This document shows positions 48,426 through 57,320 of a DNA stretch of 64,000 bases, in pieces (the stretch's first letter is position 1; each line of letters starts with the position of its first letter). Position numbers and translations under genes: made by a program. The notes beneath the pieces were generated by a model that was not told the DNA's origin, ran no database searches, and was given only the letters and a program-made list of their open reading frames with translations. The DNA is taken from contig BBXU01000824.1 in NCBI GenBank assembly GCA_001598975.1, forward strand, positions 1 through 64,000. Reading direction: 5' to 3'. This DNA comes from Parachlorella kessleri. Its lineage: Eukaryota > Chlorophyta > Trebouxiophyceae > Chlorellales > Chlorellaceae.

Positions 48426-50465
48426 ATGCAGGCATCGACTATTCCAGCCTGTCGTCGCTGGTCCCTCCCACGCAACCCCCGAACCCCCGCTAAGCTGCAC
48501 TTGAGCCGATCACGGAAGCTTGAACGGCCAGTCTGTGCTGCACGTGTTGCTGACGGCCGAGATGCCACGGGTCTCTCCTCGCTCAGATTCGGCAAACCCA
48601 CCGAGGCTGACATGATAGGATTGATGGCTGACTGGTCCAGGTAACTACGGAACTAGCTGTGGGGCACGCACAACGACACGCATGACATTACAGCGGTGGG
48701 CCTTGTATTTGTTTACACTTGCAAAGTCGGCGCTGCTAACACAGACAGGCTGCTCCCAGCACCGCCCTGCCGTTGTGTTTGGCTAGGTTGATTTCTACGG
48801 TGTGGCTTACTTCCAAGTGAGGATGGCTGGTGCCGCTTGTGACCCCTTGTCCTCGCCTCTTCGGTGTGCAGCCGGAGTTGCAACCACGCCCACGCAGGGG
48901 CTTCTGAGGCCGCTCCTGATCTACCTGATGCGGTGAAGAATGGAAACTTCATGATTACCACTACGAGGCGGCAGGCAGGTGTTTTTGTCAGCCAGACTTG
49001 TGCCCAGCATGCCTTGCTAGTAACCTCGCTAGAAAGAGCTTGCTCTTGAGCTGAATTCCAGCGGGATATGTCAAGCAAAGTAGGCGGCCAGCTGGGGTTG
49101 TCTTTGCGGCATGGCGCCCTAGCAGGACTGCCTGCAGTGCCCACTTGACTTGAAGCCTGGCATACATTCTGCATGCTGGTCAGAAGCCTTGCTGAGTAGC
49201 GCAGGTGGGCACGGGACGCAAGGTATATGACGCGGCTATCCAGGCCATCAAGGACTGGGAGCACTTGCAGCTAGGTAAGCCACCCTAGCTGTTCGCAGTG
49301 GTCTGTCCCCCACCTCACTCATTGGCTGGCAGCCACCCTAACTTTGCACCTGCCGCCTTTCACCATATATACCATTAGGCCTGGTGGCAGCATGCCTAGG
49401 TGTCAATCAGAGTACAGTACCAAACGGGTGTGGAGACTGATGCGCTTGTTACTGCAAGTCTGACCCGTGCTGCAGGCTGGAACGTTACCACACAGCCAGC
49501 CCTGAAGCCCGGTGCCACCATCTGCTCCGCCACACAGACCGTGGTGCCGTGGAGTGTACTGCCTGCCCAGGTGGTGTACTGCAAGGAGGGTGCTGCCAGC
49601 CTTGGCGCCGGGAACAAAGGTGAGCTTGACTAGGCCTGGGCAAGGTAGGCAGCAACACCAATGCCTCTGTCTGACAACTACAATGCCAGCCCTGTCCCAG
49701 GGCTGTTGCCTACTGCTTGTAAGTTTGGTGCTCCACAGCCAAGCGGCCTCCATGTGCGGCCCTTCTGAGTTTCTGGGAGTCCTTCCCTGCAGGCCGCCGC
49801 TTTTCTACCGCGCTGTGTTCCCTTACTGGGCACCAGCTTGCTGGGGAGGAGCGGTTCTCCGTGGAGCTGCATGCAGATGGCTCAGTGTGGTGAGTAGCCC
49901 CCTTGCAAGACTATGTGCCTCATAGCCTCTTGAACTTATGTGGGTTTTGGTTTCATCTGCCACAACCAGTCCACCAGCTTGCCTGCGTACCTCAAGATTG
50001 TTCGATGATGGAAGGCAGTGTGAACAGAGGAGAGGCTGGAGTGACCTGTCAGTACAGGAGCATGCACTTATTGTGTGGGTGGCAGGCGATGCGAACAGAG
50101 CGGTGAAATGTACTGACAGGGCTGAATGCAGTCATGCTCTGCATCGTGCCTGAGTGCGCATGGCTTTCCTCCTCCTACTACCCAGTAGGTGCAGGATGCC
50201 AAGTTAGTGGTGAGCGGCACGAAATGCATTGGCTGCCGTAAAAATCATTACATACAGTGCTCATAACTACTCCACAGCATAGCATGCTTACCCCCAGGCT
50301 TGCTCAGTAAGCAGTTTGTACTTGGCTTGCAGGTACGATGTCTTCCTGTTCTCCAAGCCGGACACTCTGCTGGCGCTGGTGTCCCTCCCGGTGGTCAAGC
50401 TGCAGCAGATACGCTATGTGAAGGACTCTGCCAAGGCAGTACAGGAAGCGGTGAAGAGCGTCTGA
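48426..50465 (+). CDS. UPF0548 / DUF1990 family protein, likely plastid-targeted
   Basis: Six exons: 48426-48640, 48872-48974, 49205-49274, 49476-49619, 49793-49889, 50333-50465; 253 residues. Intron 2 starts with GC (48975); the others are GT-AG. Family blocks in order: VGTGRKVYDAAIQAIKDWEH, then LKPGATICSATQTVVPW, AQVVYCKEG, GHQLAGEERFSVEL, and a C-terminal FSKPDTLLALVSLPVVKLQQ. The match to the plant member of the family is colinear. The function of DUF1990 proteins is not established. About 50 basic Ser/Arg-rich residues at the N terminus (first ATG of the open frame segment used, 48426) suggest an organelle transit peptide. Intron 5 carries two copies of the type 1 interspersed repeat. 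Confidence 0.85.
50005..50156 (+). repeat. Interspersed repeat type 1, copy G with an adjacent partial copy
   Basis: The fullest copy starts at 50077 with gggtggcaggcgatgcgaac, continues tgtactgacagggctgaatg and ends tcatgctctgcatcgtgcct. A diverged partial copy (ggcagtgtgaacagaggaga) precedes it at 50013. Both are in intron 5 of the UPF0548 gene. Confidence 0.85.
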
Positions 50466-50794
50466 GCTGCAGCAGGTGCAGCTGCCATGGGCTCAAAGAA
50501 GAACAAGTGCTGTTGCAGGGGTCATTATGCGATTGACACTGCACCAGCGTGCTACTGATCCTGTGGTGTTGTTACATACTTCATGCTCCATCCTAGCTAA
50601 CATCTATGCAGCCCTTGCTCTGTCTCAGCCAGGCTGTCAACACGAGCCATGGGTGTGCTGTGCAATTTGAGAGTATTATGCGCTTGAGTCATTGAAGTCT
50701 CAGCAGCCCTGCCACCATGCAAGCCACTTGGACAGGTCATAGGTTGCAGCCAGCAGCGACTTGCCCCCCGGTGCTGCCACGGCCTCGCATGTAG
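50466..50794. other. Convergent 3' region
   Basis: 329 bases between the stops of the UPF0548 gene and the universal stress protein gene; only 3' flanks, nothing further seen. Confidence 0.55.
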
Positions 50795-52139
50795 TTATTG
50801 AAGCAATATGAGCGGCTGCTTGAGGTGGTGGAGACAGTAATCAGTCACGCTGCCCAGCAGCAGCGTCGCCAACCTGCCACGCTGATGTTTACGCATGACC
50901 ACAGCATCAGCCTGCAAAAAACCACTTCAGGGACACAGTATACCAAAGCGAAGTGCCCAGCTTTACTCCCTGTTTGCACTACCTGCCACCCATACTAATA
51001 CCAAAGCGAAGTATACCAAAGCATGGCTCACATGCACTGTAGCTGTCTCAACAGACGGAGCATGGATGAGACATGCCCTGCCCTCTGTCGTCAACTGTAA
51101 GCCAGACAGCTGCCGTCTACCCCAAGCAAAAGCAAAACCCCTGACACGACACACAAGCTTATCTCAAGGTGTACAATTAGGCATACTTGGTCTTATTCAG
51201 TTGAGGCTCACCTGGCATTTGAGGCGCACCTGCAAGTAGCTGGCCCTGTTGCAGATTGCCTCGCCAACGCTACCGGCGTCGGTCGCAAAGTGCACAATGG
51301 CTACCTAGCAGCACAAAGGCGGCATATGACCGGCTTAGTAAATAGTACCGACCAGACACATAACAGTTGCAGATCAGCGCACTGCAGCAGTGACGAGGTT
51401 ATCAACCCCATGTGGCACACTCTTTGCCACCACCACCTTGAAAGGCACGCCCGCCGCTGTCATTTGATCACCAGCTCGCTCCTTGATGAAGCGACGAGCA
51501 GCATCCACCTACACGGTACAGTCAGGACAACACCTTGATTGTATGATTGCCCCGCAAATCACTAGTGCAGCAACAACGTGCGGCGCAAGCAATGTAGTGC
51601 TCGACCTTAAAGTCACTTACGCCACCAATGCCTCGCTTATGGCTAGCTTGAATTTACAGCAGCTGTAGGCATCAGCGGGCAGAGCGCGCACATGGTCTAT
51701 ATCCTCCTGCGGGTCGCTTTCTAGCAGGATGGGTACATAGTCGGACCCCGTTGCAGCCACCAAGTCCGGCGACATTGTGGGTACCACATGCATCAGCTGG
51801 ATCAGGTCGCCGAGCCTGTAGAGGTGGGCCAAGCACCATTCCAAGGCCCGGTCTGTTGCCTGCAGGAGTTGATAGCAGGGCTTCAAGATCGAGTACTCTG
51901 TACCACCTTTGCACCGTTTGCACCTCTCACGGTTACCTATCCTGACTGCACCCAAAGCCTTGCAGCTGCCTAGCTAATGGTTTCGGTGAGGTTCGGCTTA
52001 TGGCTATCCCCGCGCGGCTTAATAGTGGCCGTTGCACGCCCAGGAAGACACCACTTGCCTCGGAGTTGTCTACTGGGAGCAGGATTGTCCGCTTTGCGTC
52101 CCCCGCTATCGTTGCAGCGGTGACATCGAGTTCCATCAT
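50795..52139 (-). CDS. Universal stress protein (UspA-like), atypical nucleotide-binding loop
   Basis: Five exons: 52139-52059, 51859-51692, 51508-51437, 51304-51230, 50911-50795; 170 residues, all junctions in phase 0. Intron 1 starts GC (52058). The Usp fold is recognisable: first strand RTILLPVDNSE, helix ATDRALEWCLAHLYRLGD, second strand LIQLMHVVP, AGVPFKV, DAGSVGEAICNRA, and the C-terminal LLLGSVTDYCLHHLKQPLIL. In ATP-binding members the loop before this is GxHGRG; here it is RKHQRG, so the first glycine and the second are replaced. Binding of ATP is therefore doubtful. Start is ATG-ATG at 52139. It is divergently arranged with a glutaredoxin gene 359 bases away. Intron 4 holds a type 1 repeat. 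Confidence 0.88.
50956..50996 (-). repeat. Interspersed repeat type 1, copy H
   Basis: The minus strand reads gggtggcaggtagtgcaaac then agggag; only the left half is recognisable. It is in intron 4 of the universal stress protein gene. Confidence 0.75.
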
Positions 52140-52498
52140 AATCTACTGTATCCGGTAAGAGGCTGGCTGTGTGCGTTCTGGCTTTGCACATGGGATTGTC
52201 CAGCTCAGCAGGACACGTCAATCAAGCGCACGCGCTAGTTGAGTCCTGCTGTTGGCAGAAAGGGCCTCCACGTCAATAGGCCAGTCTGATTAGCACGGTC
52301 AGAATACTTGCAGGTGGTGAAGCTTTTCAACTTCACCTTGCGTAGCTCCATAAAGAAGCCACGCTGCAGCTGCTGCAAACACATAGCGAGGGACAGTCCC
52401 GGAGTCTCAGAGGCAATAAAGAAAACCTGAAGAGCAGATAAGCCACGCAAGCTAGTCAAATATAGACCTCATTCACACCAAGTGTTGACCAAGTAGTC
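52140..52498. promoter_or_regulatory. Divergent promoter region (universal stress protein / glutaredoxin)
   Basis: 359 bases between two outward-facing start codons of stress-related genes. A shared promoter is plausible from position alone; no specific stress element was recognised. Confidence 0.45.
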
Positions 52499-53641
52499 AT
52501 GGCAGGCATCATGAGCCACGTTGGGCAGACTCGCGCCGGCCGACTGGGTGATCTGCCACCCCTGACGGCGGACTCCGCAGCCCCCGCGTCAGTTGCCACG
52601 GGTAACCCACAGCAGGAGGTAGACCAAGCCATCCGGAGCAACCGCGTGGTGGTCTTCTCTAAGCAAGTCTGCCCCAAGTGCCAAAAGGCCAAGCAGGCAA
52701 GCTTTTCGGGCTTAGCTGGGCTTTATTGAGGCAGTTGTTAGTTGCAGCTCTGCAGCTTTAGGCCCTCTATGTGACGCTTGGCTAGGTGGTCCTCGCAGGA
52801 CGCTGCCAGGCAAGCAGAGGTGATGCTCCCTAGCAGCAGGTCCTGAGCAGCCTGTGTTCCCAGGGTGATGTCATGCGAAAGCCTCTGTGTGGAGGGCTTG
52901 TGGTGGGTGCAACTACAAAGGAACAAGGCTTGTTGCCCGACTTGCGGTTTGTAGGTGTTGACTGGGCTGCTGGGCCCTGGCGGGTTCCAGATCATCGAGC
53001 TGGACTCGCGGCCCGATGGCGGCGACATGCAGGACGTGCTTGAGAAGATGACGGTGAGCTTGCGGGGTGGGGATCACGTGCAAGGCATACATGCTATTTT
53101 TAGCATGGGTGGCAGGTAGTGCAAACAGGGAACAGAGCTGGGCTGGACTGGACTGGACTGGACTGATAGGGCTGGATGCAGATTGAGCCTGAGTCTTGCC
53201 TGAGTTGGCATTTTATCGCGAGGGCTACATGAGCCTGATAGCAACAAGTTCCCTTTAGGGGGTGGTGTGAGAAGAGAGGAGCGTTTTGTGCTGAAGCATG
53301 TTGCCGCCCTGTTTAAAGTGGTGACTGGGTGAGGCATGGGCCTACATTGCGGCTGTCGTGTTCTGCTCTGGCAGAGGCAGTGAGTGCCAGAAGCATGGCA
53401 AAGTCTTTGGCCGTGCTTGCAAGTGTGTTATGGAGGCGCAAACGCCCCTCAGCAGAGTATTATGGCAGGGGCAGAATAGTGGCAGCAGCAGGGAGAGCTT
53501 ACACATCTTGGGCTTATCATGCTGCAGGGTGGTCGTACCGTGCCCCGGATTTTTATTGCTGGGCGCTTTGTAGGCGGGGCTGACGACCTGGATGAGCTTC
53601 ATGCCAGCGGCAAGCTGACCCAGATGCTCAGGGAGGCGTGA
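52499..53641 (+). CDS. Glutaredoxin with CPKC active site
   Basis: A small glutathione-dependent disulfide reductase. Three exons: 52499-52696, 52955-53053, 53528-53641; 136 residues. Intron 1 begins GC (52697), intron 2 is GT-AG. The active site VVVFSKQVCPKCQKAK, the ELDSRPDGGDMQDVLEKMT segment, the cis-Pro motif RTVPRIFI and the GG of FVGGADDLDEL fit glutaredoxin order and length. The dithiol CPKC is unusual; class I members usually have CPYC or a close variant. About 45 residues precede the domain without a clear transit-peptide character. Intron 2 contains a type 1 interspersed repeat. The start is the first in-frame ATG; MSHVG at 52511 is an alternative. Confidence 0.87.
53107..53206 (+). 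repeat. Interspersed repeat type 1, copy I
   Basis: Left end gggtggcaggtagtgcaaac; then a (GGACT)n expansion at 53138-53164; then gatagggctggatgcagatt and a gagtcttgcctgagt end. It is in intron 2 of the glutaredoxin gene. Confidence 0.85.
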
Positions 53642-53689
53642 TGGGCAAAGCTTGGGTCAGGCATATATGCAGCTATATCATGCCCAGTA

Positions 53690-53728
53690 TACCCGTACCT
53701 GCTCTCTGATCGCATTACCTGCCCCCCT
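53690..53728 (-). repeat. Interspersed repeat type 1, fragment J
   Basis: Left-end fragment with a diverged GGGGGGCAGG start. Confidence 0.55.
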
Positions 53729-54400
53729 AAATAAGTATCATGCGCATAAGGCCTTGTGCCGGGTTGGGTATGTTTTGGGGTCGGTAGGCAGCATTGTGCT
53801 TTTGGTTTAACGTCGGTTGTGTGTTTTGCAAAGGCACAGTATTTATCCTGGGTTGGATGTTGACAAGTGCCTTCAGTGTGGTGTCTTACTGAGTTGGTTG
53901 AAGTAGTGTCTGTAAAGGGAAACAGTGCAAAGAGCTGTATAGGAAGCTGCCAAGACAGTGTGGATGAAGAGTTTGAGAGCATGCGAATGAACCAGGAACA
54001 TGCGTGACGGAACCCATGATTCGTGACATGGAGAAGGGACTGCCTACTACACAATCTATGCTGTGCCTGCAGCCTGTCATTTCAACCCTCATTCCACACT
54101 CTATCTCTCCATGTTTGCTTTTTTTGGCTGTAACTCCCACCCCCCTCGGCTGCTACTCCTTCACGCAGTTGCTCCTTCGTGGCCTTGGTTGCCTAGGGAA
54201 GATATCTTTCTAGTGGCTCAGACACTCAGTCGAGCCCCCACAGCATAAAGTGCATGCCACGCTGAAGGGACAGCTATACCAAGTGCCGCAATACTGATGT
54301 CACGAAGAGACAACTTCACCATTCGTAGGTGCCGCAATGTTAAGACTAGCGAGATTGCTGGCTAGGGCATACACTATCATAAAGGCAGTGCATTCCACGC

Positions 54401-54437
54401 TTGCCTCTCTTCCCTTCGCATTGCCTGCCACCCATAC
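54401..54437 (-). repeat. Interspersed repeat type 1, fragment K
   Basis: Left-end fragment, minus strand, well matched for 24 bases. Confidence 0.7.
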
Positions 54438-54494
54438 AACACATCCACGTAACAGCTATGCACCCCAGGAGTGTCCAGGAGGCCACTCCCAGCA

Positions 54495-56248
54495 TCACTG
54501 TGAGTAGTCGCCTTCACGAACACCTACTGTCATCCAGCAGCCCTACACACAGGGCAAATAGACAGCACAGCCATTTGAACAATGCCACACCAGTAGAGCC
54601 CAGGTGGTCAGCCCCCCGCAGTAAATGATGACTGGTTAGAAGGGGCGCCCTCTCACAGCCCAGACCTACAGCAGTCCGTGCCGTGCATGCACGCCTACGC
54701 TCTGGGTTTGCGCTCCTGGCAGTGCAAGGATCACAGTCCCAACGAGACTGCAGTTGCTGGAACCCAGGGCGGGGGGGCAGTGGGCGGCTTGGGCAGCATC
54801 CATACCTTATACGGGCCCTTCTCAACCCGCTCCAAGCAGAAAGTGAAGGTATACTTGCGGGCGGCACTTTCTTGCTGGCTTTGCTGCTGCTGCTGCTGCC
54901 GCCGCCGCAGCTCTTCTTTCAAGGCCTGGGCTGAGGGCCCTGCTAGCTGCTGCTGCCTGGGGGGCTTTGACTGGCGGGGGCACGACCGCACTTCGATTGC
55001 CAGCACCGCCTTGTTCTCATGCCGCCGGCTTGGGAACACCAAGTTTGAGACAGGCTGCAGCACAGCGTCTTCATGACCACTTGTCACCAATCTGGATGTG
55101 GGAGTCCAGTGCCCAGCCCAGTGCCCAAGCTTTGTTGGGTGCTGTTCCTGCCACATGATCTCCAACCTTGCCACCAAGTTCCTTTTAAGATGGAAATGCA
55201 CGTGACAGGAAGGGGTCAGACAGCCGTGTGGCGGGTTTCTTTTCTATATCATAGAATTTCACCATTCACCACTTCCTAGCCCGCAACTCCCCACACTCCC
55301 CACTGCTCGGAGTTAGAGCAGGCACTCACCCGCCACTCCTGGCAGTCCAGCAGCACGGCATAGGGTGCCGACTGCAGCTGTGCAGCAAACTGGTCCCAGG
55401 TCAGGTAGTCCTCCTTGGCACGCCAGCTGCGCACGTGGGACGGCACTGCCTGCAAAGCAGCCGCTGCTGAGGGGTGCGCTTAGGCTGAAAGGTCAAGCCT
55501 GGCAGGTGATCACTGTGGTGCCGCCACCTGACAATTGGGTCACACCTCGTTTGCGGGAACACAGCGGATAAAGCTTAGTAGGTCAAGCATCTAGGCAAGC
55601 ATAGATGAGCATTGAGCCTAGGTTTCTGGGAAGTGCCAACCATGGTGATTGATCACATCAGCATCAGCATGCCCGTGTGCAGAACGCAGCGGCTGCATCC
55701 AAGGGGTGAAGGCACTGGTTGCACGAAGCAGCTAGGCCCTGCCAAGGTGGGGGTGGCGCCTACCCTGCCAACAAGAAAGGCGCCTACCAGCGGCGAGAAA
55801 TCTTCTGCATCCATGGGTTTGGTGAAGGCAAATGCGGCATTGATGCCGGCATTGGTTTCAGGCCAGTCGTTGCGCTGCAGGGCATCCATCTGAGCTGCGA
55901 CGACGCCAGTCGGTGGCAGCAAGTGGGTGGGCTTCCTATTTGCCAGGGGGTTGGCCACTCCGGCCTGGATCACAACCCTGCTAAACTCGGAGGCTAGTTG
56001 CTCCCCTGCACAGGTCAGACGTCATTGTTCCTTGGTGGGCTTGGGTAAGGGAGACCTCGGGCAGGGTGCGTTAGACGGCTTGCGATTCCATCCTCACCGT
56101 CGGGACTGGGACTGGGGTTTACGGTGGCCAGCAGCTTGTTGGAATCACGATAATTAGCTCCTCTCCTTCTTGTATACCATGGCTGCAGCATGAACTGCCT
56201 TGAACTACATCCCTGTAGCCGTGGACGACATGTTTGCCGACACAACAT
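54495..56248 (-). CDS. DUF4864-like (NTF2-fold) protein, likely plastid-targeted
   Basis: Five exons: 56248-56098, 56005-55788, 55449-55330, 55054-54806, 54542-54495; 261 residues, all GT-AG, phases consistent. Conserved-looking blocks are AQMDALQRNDWPETNAGI, AFAFTKPMDAEDF, YAVLLDCQEWR, a glutamine- and arginine-rich insertion (poly-Gln at about residue 215), KYTFTFCLERVEKGPYK, and a short last exon coding GCWMTVGVREGDYSQ. The pattern of ALQxNDWPExxAGI plus a final GPYKGCWM strand fits plant proteins carrying DUF4864; the family name is from memory and not certain. The function is unknown. The N terminus is Arg/Cys/Ser-rich. An upstream in-frame ATG at 56353 would add 35 residues. Confidence 0.72.
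55181..55236 (+). repeat. Short dispersed repeat type 2, copy 3
   Basis: Longest copy: ccttttaagatggaaatgca, cgtgacaggaaggggtcaga, cagccgtgtggcgggt. Its left part is shared with 29568 and its right part with 3927. It lies in intron 3 of the DUF4864-like gene. Confidence 0.8.
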
Positions 56249-57320
56249 GCTTCCAGGAAGTAGTTTAATGTCGGCATGAATACAACAAACGACAAAGAGA
56301 CGACTCAGCCAGGCATGAGCAGCCTGAGGGCAAACCCATACGGGTGGTAGCATGCCCAGCGCATGAGGCGCGGGCAGATATCTGTGCTTTGGACTTTAGT
56401 AAGCCACAGGCTTAGTGATACTTCAGCTTGCGCAGCATCTGATCTAAGGGTCCATGCTAGTAGCTTCAGGAGGAGTCTCTATTGTATCTCGCCGTTGGGC
56501 ATGCGTGTGTGCCAGTGCTCGCTCACAAGAAGAGTTGAGCCCCCTACAAGTCATCGCTCCCTTACTGCAAGATAGGACTTGTGATACAAACTAAGTTCTC
56601 GAAACACTGTCAGAGGCAGGCAACTGATAGCCGTCAGGTACTTGTGAAGGGAGGCAAACTGCTCTGGCCTCCTGCTAAGGCCCGGGGTGGTGGTCAGCCT
56701 GTCCGCCTGACTTCAGCAGACAGCCAGGCAACATAACATGTATTGCATGCTTGAAACTACAAGTGTTACCGCAGAGGACATCCCTCTTACATCATGCGGA
56801 GATTTCAAAAGGCCATAGAGCTGCCATGATGATAAGCTTCAACCAAAGGTGTTGACAGGTTGCATAACAGACAGGTGCAACACCAGCTAGTCCACACAGC
56901 TGGCCCAAAAGGAACATGAAATAGGCACACAGGACAAGGGCTTATGCCCAGTAAGTCTCTCCACAGGGATGTGTTGTACATAGGGATGCATCACAAAGCA
57001 CTACAGAAGGTTTCCAGGGCAGTAAAGCCCTAACCACCTGCCAGGGAGATTTGCAGTTATCGGAAATGATTTGAATTTCGCCCATCGCAACTCCAACACA
57101 AGTCCCTAAAGCGACCTGGAATATCACTGCAAGACTGCTGAACCTTCAAGAAGTGACTTGAAGCAAGGTTACTGGCTGCCAATCTCCCGCCCCAGATATT
57201 CTCCACAGCAGGAAGCATGGATAGATAGGCCCATCCGCTGAACCAGACGTACCTTCTAGCAGGCGTACACAGCTAGCGCCTCCTAAACTGCTGCCCTGGC
57301 TGTTTGTGTAATACCCAAGC
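56249..57320. other. Intergenic region
   Basis: Lies between the DUF4864-like gene start and the PEP carboxylase 3' end, both minus strand. Relatively AT-rich, with no coding region or repeat recognised. Confidence 0.5.

Larger units (their letters stand above)
53642..54494. other. Convergent intergenic region with repeat fragments
   Basis: 3' flanks of the glutaredoxin and DUF4864-like genes. Minus-strand type 1 repeat fragments lie at 53690-53728 (ggcaggtaatgcgatcagag) and 54401-54437 (gggtggcaggcaatgcgaag). No gene was seen. Confidence 0.55.

Noticed and set aside
50005..50156. Interspersed repeat as a CRISPR array or tRNA-derived element
   Set aside because: Copies are dispersed and diverged with no regular spacers, and no A/B box or cloverleaf was seen.
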